In this document: positions 1-11,744 of the stretch, piece after piece
Layout: each line of letters begins with the position of its first letter
How positions within the stretch are numbered: the stretch's first letter is position 1
Assembly (NCBI GenBank): GCA_003427395.1
Contig: BFEA01000599.1
Location: 1 to 37,139, forward strand
Source of the DNA: Chara braunii
Lineage: Eukaryota > Streptophyta > Charophyceae > Charales > Characeae
Reading direction: 5' to 3'
Length of the DNA stretch: 37,139 nucleotides
Translations under genes and position numbers: made by a program
Notes under the pieces: generated by a model
Databases searched by the model: none
What the model was told of the DNA's origin: nothing
What the model saw: the letters and a program-made list of their open reading frames with translations, nothing else

Positions 1-2020
1 TATCTCTGAGTTTTGAGTGGGCGCATGTCGCCAGTGTGCTGCGTACTGTTTACATGTGTGAAAAGTGTGTTTGAAAGCGAGTCTGATTGCACTAGAAAGT
101 AGTTGGCTTATATGTGATATTAAAAGAGCGAAAGTGGGGAGAGATGACATCTGCTTAGCTGGATAGATGATCAAAGTCTGACGGAGGGACGAAATTTGTT
201 TGATGGACTGTGAGTGCCAGCTAAGATCCTATGTGCCCTAAACCACTCTTGACGATGTGATATTGAGACCGAGAATAGGTTGAAAAGCTGGAGCAAAGAC
301 AAGTGACAGCTAAGTATACTTAGAGAGTTGAAACGTTCTGAACGCTGTCGGAAGTAGACGGGTTACAGACTGAAAAGATTGCTAATTGGTTGTTACACCT
401 ATGAGTTTCGGTATAGTTTGGATACATTGTCTTGTCATTTCTTTACGAGTGGGGAAAACGAAATGCAAAAGTGAGAGTAGAGGATTACTGTTGAGGATGA
501 CATGCCTGAAGTGTCAAGTACGACTGTGAGTTCTTGATGGGCTGATTTCGTTCTCCTCAGAGTTGTTGCTTTATATGAGAGCATTGAGCGTTGTCCCCTC
601 ACCTTGCATTCTGTCACATGCCTCCTCCTTCACGGTTGGGTAGCAAGATCGTCTGGGTGATTGTATCGTGGTCTTTTGATAAAAAAATAAACAAAAAGGG
701 GGGAGCTTGGCTACTCTTCTTCGATTGCTTTATTGATTGGGTGCGCTTTCCACTGAATGGAAAAGTAGCCATGCTTCATTGCCAACGCCCTCCCTCCTTG
801 ATTAATGAATGGGCAAAGGGTAATTTTAAGGAAGATTGCTTACCTTCTAGTCGAGTTCATACTCGAAGGGGACTAGCGAATCCTCTGTCAGTGTGTGTTC
901 TTGAATAGAGGGGCAGATAAGGGGTCGCGGTTTTGATTAACTTCGTTCAAAGGCACAAATGAGTTTAGCAAAAGTCGGTGTTAGTTATAACTTAACTATC
1001 ATGATTTGACAGGCTTGAACCCTTTTCCCCGAGGGAGGTCAATTCCCTGCAACAGTCCAATTACCTTAACGGTGTGATGTGGAAACTCAGAGCAATGCAC
1101 ATGTGAGTCTATACTCGTATAAACGAACAATTCTTAATGACAACTCATTGAGGGCTCGCGCTCTTGCTTTTCTTAAGGACTATCAGAGGAGCGACGAGTC
1201 TACTCTTACAAATTTGTAACGTGGACGAATCAATCCTCCTCAACCAATAACTTTAACTAGGCTTATCAGGGGAAGCTCTTAAAAGAAGTGTAGGAATCAC
1301 TGCCGACTGCCCGTGAGTCTAGCCTGGGACTAACGACCCTGTGAGCAGCACTAACCAGGGTGCTGCCCAGACAAGTCGCGCTGGCAATCAGGCAAGGCCT
1401 GCTGGCAATCGTACGCAGTGCGTCATTCAGGGGCATGCTGCCTCTCACGCTGGCAGTCAGAAGCGGAGTAGCCTTCGCCACTGCAGCTCGGGTTTGGCCA
1501 GGTCCACCGTTTGTTGTAGTAGCGGGCCATCATTAATTACTTCGGCCCCTAGCCAATCATAGTGAAATTGTTCGTGGTTAAAAATTGGCAATTTGTCCTT
1601 AGTGGAAAACTAAGCAATTGTCGGATACTATAGTCAGACTTCTTCGGTATGTTTCTCAAGTTCTTTACTTGGAGATCGAGGGCCTTTGCAGAGACAAAGA
1701 GAAAACATGGGAGGTGAAAAGGCTTTATTGATATCCTATACACTTTACCAGGATAAGGTGAAAAGTTGGGAAGGGGAAGCACCCGAAGATTTTCAGTGCC
1801 ACATAAGGTTAATGAGGGAAGATGCGTTGAGAACAACAAAAACCCAGAAATACATCGAATACATCATATATTCCTATGAACCTGACGGAAAACTGTACGG
1901 TACCTACTCGTCCCTAGAGACAATCGAACAGGCTAGGACACAGTCCGGGAGAGTGTGAAAGTGCTCAGACCCCTCTCCTCAAGCACTTCGTCAGTATGCC
2001 CGACTAGTAAGCAACGCACA
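1..2020. other. No recognised gene
   Basis: Only short overlapping open frames (up to about 105 codons) occur, and none carries a motif I recognise. A frame at 1686-1958 (+, 90 codons) has no family resemblance I can name. The 10-mer GCTGGCAATC is repeated near 1381-1412. The stretch could be intergenic DNA, intron, or very decayed transposon sequence; nothing seen separates these options. Confidence 0.5.
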
Positions 2021-2290
2021 ACTGTCGAGTGTCACGGTACTCAGTGACGTGCTGTCAAGTGTCACGGTACTCAGTGACGTGTTGTCAAGTGTCACGGTAC
2101 TCACTGACGTGCTAACAAGTGTCGCAATACTCAGTGTCGTGCTATCAAGTGAACAATATCTAGTGTCGTGCTATCAAGTGAACAATACTCAGTGTCGTGC
2201 TATCAAGTGAACAATACTCAGTGTCATGCTACCAAGCGAACAGTACTGTGTCGTGCTATCAAATGAACATTATTCAGCACCCTGCTAAGT
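2021..2290. repeat. Minisatellite, unit 30 then 29 bp, about nine copies
   Basis: The unit has a core like GCTATCAAGTG followed by a variable tail ending CAGTGTCGT. Starts fall at about 2021, 2051, 2081, 2111, 2141, 2170, 2199, 2228, 2254 and 2284. Spacing is 30 bp for the first four steps, then 29, then 26. The first copies share GTCACGGTAC and the later ones GAACAATACT, so two subtypes lie in separate blocks. Units abut directly with no unique spacers, so this is not a CRISPR array. Confidence 0.9.
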
Positions 2291-3539
2291 AATCCGTTTT
2301 CAATGACCTATCATTTCAACAACATTAAGCCATCGAAGGGGGTTATTAGAAAACCTCAATTGAGGACAGTCAGCATTCAATCAACATTCAATCGTTTGAG
2401 TTTCTCAAAATTTTCAGTCAGAACTAATCGGTACTTATTCGTTTTCTTGGCACCGGAGATGAGTTCAGTACTCTCACCTAAAGACAATCGATCAGTTTCA
2501 ATACCCACGCTCAGCCGATGAGTACAGTTCAGCCACTCGCCGTCAGTGAATTGGTCCTGGCTAGTCTCAACAGGATTGCCTCGAAGGATGTTTTTCCAGC
2601 ACCGGTACGTCAGTGCAGTCAGCTTCAAACAATGTCGTTCACACTGAATTTGCAGGAGGTACCATCCATGACTTGAGGGTTTATTTGAAGAAGGGTAAAG
2701 AAACCCATAAGCACTTTGACTCCGTCTGGATCTCGACAGCCACATGCCTTGAGGAGAGAGAGAAAGAGCTCGATGAGAGTGGGACAAAGCTGATCCGCAG
2801 CTTCAGACCTAAGCTTTACACTCTATCCCAAGCCTCCAGTACCCTTTCCTATCACAGACGGTTCTTGTTGGGGTGAACTGGTGGACCTAGCTAAGATGTA
2901 CATTTCACCTGCAACAATCGATTATGAGACAGTGACAGAGCCAACAAAGTTCCAACATCTCAGACGAGGGATCTTCTCTCAACCATATCTCCCTACACTA
3001 TGGGAGGAGTTTTGTGCTATGGTTGACTTTCACATCATGGGACTTGGTTGGAAATGCTCGGAACTCGCAGGGTTCCGGTGGCTCTACATCCAGAGACCAC
3101 ATCCTCAGGGAGCATGGAGACATGGTTCGAAGCACAAGAAATGCACAACAAAATGAGAGATTGGGTGTATGACCCAGAGGGATGAGTGAGGACTCTTGAC
3201 TAGTGATGCCCATGCTCTTTATGTGTACTCTCTGAGATTATTATGAGTTTTCATTCTTCCCTCACTTATCTTGTCATTGCTCGAGTCAGTCGGTCTTGCA
3301 TCACCCACGTTGCTTTTGCTTAACGATTATGCTATCCGATAATCCTGTCACAGTTCTCAAAATTTGAAAAAATCGCAAAAATTGATACATGCATGACATA
3401 CCACAATTTCATGGTTATTATTTGCGTAATCTTTGTTGTTCCGAATCAAAACAAAAGATTCATAAGACCGGGGACCGGCGAAGACCGCAATTGAAGGATC
3501 TCGCTCGAAGCCGGACGCACACAACAGGAAGGGTTTTTC
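2291..3539. other. Unrecognised short open frames, no supported gene
   Basis: Open frames lie at 2613-2876 (+, 87 codons), 2881-3156 (+, 91 codons) and 2377-2787 (-, 136 codons). The two plus-strand frames are almost contiguous but in different phases. None shows a domain I can name, and the minus-strand frame overlaps a plus-strand one. This could be a decayed coding segment or chance openness. Confidence 0.35.
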
Positions 3540-3639
3540 TTTACTTAATTTATTTTATTTATTGCAAACATCGGTCAAATCCTACGTGACAGCTTGTTGG
3601 CTTTCTGGTCGCCTGGAGTGGCCTGACTGGAAAAAGTGC

Positions 3640-5116
3640 GACAACGGTTAGAGAAGGAACTTAGAAAAGCCACCGAAAGAAAAACAGAACTAGGAAAGTT
3701 AGACTAGAGAGTGGGAGGGCAGACAAAGTTGTTGTAGAAGGGTTAGATGACGCTGTCCTTGATGACACAGGCAGAATCCTCAAGGCGGGTCTACTGTCCA
3801 TGCATGCTGACATGGACAACAATCTCGATGCAATCCAGGATACCCTTGACCAGATATTGTGTGCCATGCAGAGGATGGGAATGACTTTCACATCTCCAAC
3901 AGGCGGGCCTGGTTTCCGGCCTCCAGTTTTTCCATCACTGATCTCCTCACCGGTGATGACAAGTCCCACTATGTCTCAGTTTAGCAGTTCACCAAGCGGT
4001 ACATCAGCAACAACATAGGAGATTGTTGCTTCTTCATCTTCAGGTCCAGCAGCTGGAGCTACACAGTAGTCGATCCCACCAGCGGGATAACAACAGTCGT
4101 GGTACCCCAAGACTCCGCTGAAACCACCTTGAACCTTCTCAGGTGATAAGAAGGATGATGCTCTCAACACTTGGTTGAGAACGGTGTCGATGTGGGTAAG
4201 GGCAACGAGGACGCTATTAGAGGAAGAGATGATCACTGCCACCTCATATCTTGAGAGATCGGCAGCGCAATGGCTAGATGGATTGGTAGCCTCAAAAGGG
4301 TTCGGCAGACGCACGATTGGGCTAAAACCCATAATTTAGAAATGGAGTTGGTAGAGATGCGATGGGACAACCCTCAGCAGGCCCAACAGGCCACTGATGC
4401 GTTGACCTGGCTTGATACTAAAACATACAAGTCCACGTGAGAACTTACCTTTGTCGTGGAACGCCTCATTGTCATCCTCGATGTACGCTACGATCCGCAG
4501 GTCTTGATTACCATGTTCTTAAGATGTCCTCCCACAGACATCAAGAACTTGCTGGTCCAGCGAGGCCAACATTGAATATCGTACTGTGGACTCCTTTAGC
4601 AAGAGGGCCCTAGACTTAGAGGCTAGGCTAGGAGGAGCCCAACAACCCTCTATGGATGGAAGAAAGAAGAAGAGTCCACAAAAGTGGAAAAAGAAAGGTA
4701 GTCGATTGATGATGGTTGATTCCGATGGGAATTAAACTGATATCGGCAATTATTCCGACCTAGTGGACGAGACAAAGTTTGGAAGTGAGGATGGTGTTGA
4801 GGGTAGCAACCTCGCTTCATTAGTAAAAGTTAAGGCAGGTGGCCACAGCAAGGGCGGTGAACAAAAGAGTCAGGGGCAGACCCAGAACTCAAACAAGACT
4901 CTGGCTTGGGTGAGGGCGGGTCTGGACCAAGATGTGTGGCAAGACCACTATTCGCGGGGAACTTGCATAAACTGCAGCGAGTACGGCCATCAACAGTTTA
5001 GATGCAAGAACGCAAAGGTATCGCAAAAGATACCTCCCGAAGGTGGTTTTGGGAATTCTTCTTCCCAAGGTGGGGCTTCTACGAGCTCCAACTCGGGAAA
5101 CACATCGGGCCAGTAG
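3640..5116 (+). pseudogene. Gag polyprotein remnant with CCHC zinc knuckle (element 1)
   Basis: Gag forms the particle shell and binds RNA. The N-terminal part (3800-4018, start motif MHADMDNNLDAIQDTLDQ) is helical and matches the equivalent part of element 2 at 29589. The capsid-like part is broken by stops, but a readable piece near 4345-4440 contains RWDNPQQAQQATDALTWLD, parallel to RWHNPQQVRQVTDPLAKLD in element 2. The 3' part (4763-5116, 117 codons) is basic and carries an intact CCHC knuckle, CINCSEYGHQQFRC (Cx2Cx4Hx4C), at 4966-5007, preceded by GLDQDVWQD, also shared with element 2. Gag and pol are in different frames here. No functional Gag could be made. Confidence 0.8.
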
Positions 5117-5174
5117 AAGTTGCAGCTGCTTCTACTCTTAATGAAGTGGGCGATGTACCTCCCCACTTCAAGAG

Positions 5175-5681
5175 TTGGCCGAAGCTATGGACTCTTTAGT
5201 CACCCTGCAGACGCATCCTGACCCAATGATATTCTATTCGTCGGATGTGTCTAAGGCCTTAGAGGATTTACAAACTGAGTGGTCGACAAGGGACACTCGT
5301 GAGTCTTGGGTGACACTAAGTCGTGGTCCTAGAGGGGAGCATTTTATAGTGGAAGTTGGTGTAGGTGGCCGCAAGTGTGGTGCCTTCGTAGACATCGGCT
5401 CCACACAGAACTTCATAAGTCGCAACTGCGTTGAGAGACTGCGCCTAAAGGACCGAGTGCAGCGCCTTAGCAGACTAGTAGCATCTACTTTGGCCACCAA
5501 AGAGAGCATGTTGGAAGAAGACTACATCAAGGACTTGGTCTGCACCTTCTCTTATGAAGGTGGGGAACTGAATCATAAGATTTCGTTCCTGGACAACGAC
5601 GACTTACCATTTGATATGTTGTTAGGAATGTACTACCTCGAGGTGGCCAAGCCCAGGTTGACTGGGACAAGAAAGTGCTAA
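5175..5681 (+). pseudogene. Retropepsin-like aspartic protease region (element 1)
   Basis: This 168-codon frame holds the protease that processes the Gag-Pol polyprotein. The active-site segment reads GAFVDIGSTQNFIS. The family norm is D-S/T-G-A/S-T, so the catalytic Asp and Gly remain but the Ser/Thr between them is Ile, which should weaken or abolish activity. A flap-like segment follows, then FDMLLGMYYLEVAKP, matching the usual D-M-L-L-G-M-D/Y-W-L end of this domain. The frame then breaks, and 5682-5862 (linker to RT) is readable only in pieces. The start at 5175 is the first ATG and not a true protein start, because this is an internal polyprotein domain. Confidence 0.75.
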
Positions 5682-5862
5682 AGCATGAGTTGCCTAATGG
5701 GAAATCCGTTAGACTAGCTAAGTACAAGGCTGGTAGGTTAATTGACTCCTATTGGTGCTTGTGGGCACCAACGTTGTACAATTATTACAAACAGAACCAA
5801 GAGGAAGGTATGTACCTAGTTTTTGTCTCTGGAAAATGAAAGGTCGTTAAAACACTGCAGAG

Positions 5863-7195
5863 ATAGAATCCGTCGTCGCTAAGTACCCCGATCTGTTTAA
5901 GGAACCTTCAGGAGTCGTGGATAGGAAGGTTGTCCATGCCATAGACATAATTTCAAGGAGCAAGATACCAAAAGGATGAATCTATAGGATGGCACCGGTC
6001 GAGTCAGATGAACTTCGGCAACAATTGAAAAAACTTACAGAAAAGGGTTGGATATGGCCTAGCACCTCCCCCTTCGGCTCACTAGTCTTATTTGTTCGAA
6101 AGAAGGGGGGGACACTGAGGATGTGCATTGATTATAGAGGCCTCGATGCCATCACTGTTAAGAACGCAGAGCCTCTACCTCGCATCGATGACCTTTTGGA
6201 TAGGGTGCAGGGGTGTAAGTACTTCACCAAGATAGACTTAAAATTTGGCTACTATCAGATTGTCATTAGACCGGAGGACCAACACAAAATTGCTTTTCAT
6301 ACCAGGTATGGTTTGTACGAGTTTGTGGTGATGCCCTTTGGCCTTTGCAATGCGCCTGGTACATTCAAGCACGTCATGAATAGGATATTTCGTGACTACT
6401 TGGATAAGTTTATCGTCGTGTACCTCGACGACATTCTTATCTTCAGTAAAACTGTTGAGGAACATGTTTAACATGTAGAAACCGTATTTTCACTCCTGCG
6501 ACAACACAAGTATAAGATTAACTTAGAGAAATGTGAGTTCGGTTGCACTACAATCTTGTACTTGGGTCATGAGATATCCGCGAAAGGGACAAGGCCCGAA
6601 GATGCGAAGGTGGCTAGCATTCGTGACTGGCCACGACCTCAGTCTGTGATCGGGGTCAGATCTTTCTTAGGGATGGCCGACTACTATCACAACTTCGTGA
6701 AGAACTATAGCACTAAGGCCTCCCCTTTGACTGATCTAACTCGCCTTGACACACCATGGGAATGGACCGACGAGTGTGAGGCAGCCTTCAAATGTTTGAA
6801 GCATGCTCTCATGCACCATGAGGTTCTCATGGTTCCCAACTTGGAGAGGTCATTTGTTGTGACCACTGACGCAAGTCAATATGGCATTGGCGCAGTGCTG
6901 ACCCAACAGGAAGGGATTAAGTTAAGGCCGATCGAGTACATGAGTAAGAAGATGCTATCGAAGCAGTTGGCGAAGTCTACCTACGAACGGGAACTCTATG
7001 CCCTCTGCAAAACACTTGTTCACTGGAGACACTCTGTTAGGAATGTTCTTCTACTTGAGAACCGACCATCAAACACTCAAGTGGATTAAGACGCAACCTG
7101 TTCTCTTTGACACACTTAAACGCTGGATTGAAGTCGCTAGATTATGTGAAGGGAGAGTACAACAAGGTTGCTGATGCACTGTCACGTAGGGCAGA
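5863..7195 (+). pseudogene. Reverse transcriptase-RNase H (element 1), two stops and two frameshifts
   Basis: The domain copies the element RNA into DNA and removes the RNA strand. One phase (frame 1) reads from about 5863 to 7089 with two in-frame stops: TGA at 5977-5979, in K-G-stop-I-Y-R-M where relatives have Arg (a CGA to TGA change would explain it), and TAA at 6469-6471 after TVEEHV. RT motifs are clear: [22 protein letters not shown] (motif A Asp), [13 protein letters not shown] (motif B) and [10 protein letters not shown] (catalytic YLDD near 6418-6432). After the second stop come YLGHEIS and the RNase H motif TTDASQYGIGAVL. Near 7040-7085 the phase slips: LRTDHQTLKWIK reads in a second phase and DYVKGEYNKVADALSRR in a third, ending near 7195. 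Confidence 0.9.
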
Positions 7196-7369
7196 CTACC
7201 CAGGTGCGCTGATTAATGAGTTTGGCTTATCCAATGATGTAACTCGATCCTTGGTGGAAGCGCAAACGTGAGGCAAAAGATAAGGCCACATCAGATGAGT
7301 TTGTCATGGTGGATGGGCTACTCTTTCTTGAAAAGGCAGGATTTTAGAGACTAGTGGTCCCATCTAGTG

Positions 7370-7589
7370 AAATTTTACGTAGTTTATTGTAGGCAAGTGT
7401 CATGACGCAATGGGTCACTTTGGCTATAAAAACACTAGTGCAAATCTGGTACAACGATTCTGGTGGCCTGGTATGCTAGATGAAGCCAAGCAGTACGTAC
7501 AGACTTGTCAAGTCTGTCAGCGGGACAATTGCCGCACCACTGACCCACTCTCAAAGTGGGTGACTCAGTCCCTCCATGGCTTGACATGA
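7370..7589 (+). pseudogene. Integrase N-terminal zinc-binding domain fragment (element 1)
   Basis: From about 7392 to 7586 one phase reads a typical HHCC integrase N-domain: CHDAMGHFGYKNT, then RFWWPGM, then QTCQVCQRDN. The two His (CHDAMGH) and two Cys (CQVC) zinc ligands are all present. A stop (TAG, 7380-7382) lies just before it, and the frame ends at TGA 7587-7589 after SLHGLT. The catalytic DDE core that should follow is absent. In related elements this domain multimerises integrase; here it is a remnant. Confidence 0.85.
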
Positions 7590-8891
7590 TGTCGAATGCA
7601 AAAGATTAGCAGCTTACCAGGTAGTTGGTGATACCCACTGATCTTGGTGAGAGTTCTGTGCCTGCCACTGCCACAATTTGGTGGGTACGACTTGCAGCCC
7701 AACCAAAAATTTGAAGTGTGGTGAGTTGTCAGGGACAAGGAATGAATGGGATAAAAGGACTGGAGCTAAACGAGGAACGCATATTTGGGAAGATTTATCG
7801 AGTGTGTGGAGTGGAGCACCTGTTTGGTGAGGTCAGGACGAATCGGTGATGGTGAGTGTGTAGTCAGGCCCACTGTCTGTCATGTGCAAAGAACCATGAC
7901 AACTGTTTGTGGATTTTCAGTGTGGCAATCATCGTGCGTCACTGTGAATAAAGGCTCTCCTTGGCTCAGTAGTCGGATGGCATGCACTCCCATGAGTGTC
8001 GTTTGATGAGTCATGAGTTGAAGACCTGTCAAGCAAAGCTGAAGGACAAGAATAATTGCAAGGGTTTTTCATCACACTTGTCTCCTTTTCAAGGACGGAG
8101 GGAGTGTGCCTGGCTCCCACTCTTCAAGGGTGTTGTACTGAACCCACTGGTCGGTCAGCCAAGACCTGCAAACATGTCATCTTTAAACTTGGTCCGTCAT
8201 TACCATATACAGTAACTCTTTCCAATTTGAGAACTTCTTGCATTTACAACATGTCTTCCAGCTGCCGCCTCATTTCATTTGGCTGCATATACACTCAATG
8301 ATCTTTAGCCTGCCACCTGGCCCTCTCCTTTCCTTTCTTTCTTTCTTTCTTTGTTCTTTAACTCAAAATGTCTTGAGCAGCCTACGGACCTAATAGTCCA
8401 CAACACCATGATTGCCACGCCTGGTAATTGAAAGTTGAAAATAACCCCCAAGGTCTGGCCGTCTAATGTGATCCCCAGTAGAAGATGCACGAGTGCAAGT
8501 CAAAATCGTTCCCCCACCGACTGCTCCCCGCAACCATCTCACCATGGCCATAGTGGTGATGATAGCGCAATCATTGTCACTCACTCTCTGCTAAGCACCA
8601 CTCGAGTGTCTCCTTTATTGAGCTCCTCCGAGCAGCTCTTGTCAATATGTGCACGTGGGGGGCAAGAGGTCTTTCACCCTTCAGGAGTTAAGAAGGGAGG
8701 GGAAACCAACCAGTCAGTAGTTGGTGAAGGGCAATTGGTGATCTGCAGCTGAAAAGCATAGAGTTTGGCTGGCAGGCCAGCCCAGATCAGTGAATGATAT
8801 ACGTATGCAAAACTGCTAATAAGCAGATCATGAGTTCAATTCGCGATAGAATCAGATGAATACAATGATGTAGGCAAAAAAAGGAAAAAAA
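7590..8891. other. No gene recognised; short (TTTC)n tract
   Basis: Open frames do not exceed about 105 codons and show no motif I know. A short (TTTC)n run lies near 8331-8352. The stretch follows the truncated gypsy element directly, yet I find no integrase core, envelope or LTR-like sequence in it. Confidence 0.5.
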
Positions 8892-8978
8892 TTGTCTGGC
8901 TTGATCTCTGGGCACATCTCACAGGAAAAGGAAAAATAATTTGTCTGGCATGAGCTCTGGGCACATCTCACAGGAAAA
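8892..8978. repeat. Two-copy tandem duplication, 49-bp offset
   Basis: The segment starting TTGTCTGGC and ending CACATCTCACAGGAAAA occurs at 8892-8929 and 8941-8978. Copies differ at a couple of positions (for example CTTGATC against CATGAGC). They are joined by an A-rich linker. The phrase GAGCTGACAGCCCATGTGG just downstream is also repeated in degraded form up to 9062. Confidence 0.8.
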
Positions 8979-11229
8979 CAGACTCCTTCATGAGCTGACA
9001 GCCCATGTGGCATGAAGGAGCTGACGGCCCATTGTGCCCTGGAGGAGCTGACAACCTATGTGGGTTTCCCTCGTAGATCTTAAGTGGTAGCCTTCTGGTT
9101 GTCGTAGTGTAGATGGCCCAGGCTGCAGTCAAGTACATCTGAAATCTCCAGTTGTAATTTGTAAGGGACACTGACCCTGGTGCCCACCAGTAGATGGAGC
9201 CTCAGACTAAAAACAGGGCAGACCTGCAACACCTGCCCTTGCCTGTTGCAGTGGGATACCGCCAAAATAACCCGAGTCAAGAACAAAGGCATGCTGATTA
9301 AGTATCACATACTGGAAAGGATAAGCCACAGATTGAACATACTTACAGTGGTTAAGACCCTCTGTTTATAGGGGTCAATTAGAAGTCTAGAACCTATTTT
9401 TCCAAGCTGTTAATTGGTCCCCGCCATCGGCGTTACGGGCCACAAATCAAAATGTCCCACAAGGGGATTCACTTTCATCCCAGCTCACTTATACCTATTG
9501 ACTGTCAAGTGAACTGCCTTGTTTGCAGGAGGTTACAAGTGCCTTTGCCATTCTGTTTTTGCTTGGGCTCTTGAAGGAATGTCCCACAACATTCAGACAT
9601 GGGTCCATTTGGGAATTGAACTTGGCTCATATCCTGTGCAACTAAGCATGTTTGTAGTTCAGTGTGTCCGAGCAAAGGTCTTTAAGGAGATCCTAATGCA
9701 TGGAATCCACGGGACGCCGACAACCTCACACCGCTCTCTAAGCCGTGAGCATGCAATTACCATGTGTTCATTTTGCCTATCAGGCAGGGTGCTTAGTACC
9801 GCTTACTACCATCAAACTCATTGAGCGATTGGAATCAAACGTTGCCTGGGGCTGTTTAGTGGGAGGGTGGTCATAGTCAAGGGCTGGCACTTCATGCCTC
9901 CCAGGTTCAGTCAACGCCACTTGGCATTCAGCTTTTGTGGGCAGTCTTTGTCAAGAGCTCTTATAAGGCTAGCACACCATGCCCTCCAGGTTTGGTTAGA
10001 GTCACTGTATGTTCAGCTTTTGTAGAGGAACTGGCATGGGGCCAGCATATTGATGCAGGTGTGGCATTGCATGGTAAGGCCTCCTGCCGAGAGGGTGGAG
10101 GGAGGGAGATGTTCAGGTCTGGATGGTAAGGCCTCCTGCCGAGAAGCAATGGCCTCTTAGGGGGTGCACAAGGAGGACTTTCTCCTGTGGAAGAGCGGTT
10201 GATGTATGTGATACGGCATTATTATATGTTTACCGTCATCATGTTCTAATGAAAAGAGAGACGGTTTAAAAATCCGTTATAGCAAGAAGATTGAACTATG
10301 AGAACAGTTCACATCCTGTGTCAAGAAGGAATTTGCATCTTCAATGGTCATTGAGTGCCAGGGTGACCTTGCCATTCATTGTTCATTGGTAATTGTGATT
10401 TTTGTACCGTATACCTTCCCGATTTAATTTTGTGCAGTACTGAATGGCGGGACAGATGGCAGAGCAAATGAATGGGCTTTGTCTTGTGTTGAGCAGTTCC
10501 AGATTCTTGGAGATCCCTCGTGTACGGCAAAAACTGCCCATATGGAAAGGGCGTCGGAGGAAAGACTGTGGCTGGCAACGAGTAGAGGCAGCACTGCACA
10601 GAATTGGGTAGACTATACCTACCTCTGATAGCAACAGGAGGACCAGTAAAGCCAAGAAGTGGGAATTTGTGGACACAAATTTCCCGTCATAGTTCTTCTT
10701 TTTTTTTTTTGACTTTTAATGCTTTCTTCAAGTTTCTTGAGTGTTCTCCTCCCAAATAGGTTAAGTTCATTGCTCGCCAGTCGCTGATACAGGGGTGCTT
10801 CATTTGAATTAACAAGTGGAGCTTTTGGAATGGAGCATGCATGGGAAATTGAATAGGCTGCATGCATGCCGGAGTTGTTGAACTGCATCTGAATGTAGTT
10901 GAGAAACTTGAGATCAGATACATACAGGGAAGTCGTAAGACATGTATGTCGTTCGCCTTGTCGGAAGACAAAAGGAATATTATGCTGAGAGAATACTCTT
11001 CATGTAGCTATGGAGCTACTTTCTTTTTTGTTCTTTCAGGGGGGGAATCCAGGGAACAAAAAAATCTGGAAGATGGCTTGCCATCATTTTGCCATCCACT
11101 TGGATATGTTGATGCTGGCCAACTGTTTACAGCTCTTTTTTATTAGAAACAACTGTTTTATTTTCTTTACAACGTCTCAAGCATCCTGAATGAAGTTTAA
11201 TAAACACAACATGAAATACAGTTATCGGG
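8979..11229. other. No gene recognised
   Basis: Overlapping small frames on both strands (up to 101 codons) lack recognisable motifs. The sequence has mixed composition, with one T-rich run near 10695 and an AATAAA hexamer near 11198. It could be intergenic or intronic. The one structured feature is the short duplication at 10069-10146. Confidence 0.45.
10069..10146. repeat. Short direct duplication, 52-bp offset
   Basis: The phrase ATGGTAAGGCCTCCTGCCGA recurs: the first copy starts near 10071 and the second near 10123, with a G-rich linker between them. It contains a GGTAAG splice-donor-like hexamer, but I see no exon structure to go with it. Confidence 0.75.
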
Positions 11230-11390
11230 TGGTTTTGCTTCAGGACTGTGTATATGTGAATTCAACTGAATTGTGTTGGAATTTTCAACCCTTCTGAATT
11301 CAGGGAACATTTCGAATGGTTTTGCTTCAGGACTGTGTATATGTGAACTGTGTCGGAATTTTCACCCCTTCTGAATGCAGGGAACATTCA
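11230..11390. repeat. Two-copy tandem duplication, 87-bp offset
   Basis: GGTTTTGCTTCAGGACTGTG starts at 11231 and again at 11318. Similarity continues through TATATGTGAA, a gap in the second copy, then GGAATTTTCA, CCTTCTGAAT and CAGGGAACATT. The second copy is shorter by an internal deletion of about 14 bp. Confidence 0.85.
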
Positions 11391-11431
11391 CACTAGAAAT
11401 TTCTGATTGAATGTGGTCATAAATGCAATTT

Positions 11432-11477
11432 GATACACTGGGGAAACTTGCCATGATACGCTGGGGAAACTTGCCAT
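11432..11477. repeat. 23-bp tandem duplication
   Basis: GATACACTGGGG plus AAACTTGCCAT (11432-11454) is followed at once by the same 23 bp with one base changed (11455-11477). Confidence 0.85.
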
Positions 11478-11744
11478 GTGGGAATGCCCTTAGATGCCCA
11501 TTGACTGAAAACAGTAGTCTGTGGATGCATTTGACATCGAGTTACAGCCACGTTCATTCATTAGGTTAGTCTCTCCCAGTGTGAGTAGGCTCTAAGGCTC
11601 AGCTTGATCCTCACCTTTGTACATTGACCATATGTTCAAAACAGTCAGGCAAAGAAGAAAGGGGCAATGAAAGGCATACAGGCCTTAAACCACCACAAGT
11701 GCACACCCTATTTTCCCTGTAGCGGGTTCTGATATACTTGCCTG

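Larger units (their letters stand above)
3540..7589 (+). mobile_element. Ty3/gypsy LTR retrotransposon, element 1, decayed and 3' truncated
   Basis: The order is gag, CCHC knuckle, aspartic protease, reverse transcriptase, RNase H, integrase zinc domain, which is the Ty3/gypsy order (integrase last). An AT-rich leader around 3540-3590 resembles the one before element 2 at about 28760. Matches to integrase stop at 7589, before the DDE core, and sequence beyond it is unrelated. No LTR, primer-binding site or polypurine tract could be identified. Stops and frameshifts lie in gag and in most of pol. I infer a dead copy that lost its 3' third by deletion or rearrangement; its right edge is the end of detectable similarity, not a proven breakpoint. 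Confidence 0.85.

Noticed and set aside
2021-2290. CRISPR-like array (30-bp periodic repeats)
   Set aside because: Units abut directly with no unique spacers and the context is eukaryotic transposon DNA; it is a minisatellite.
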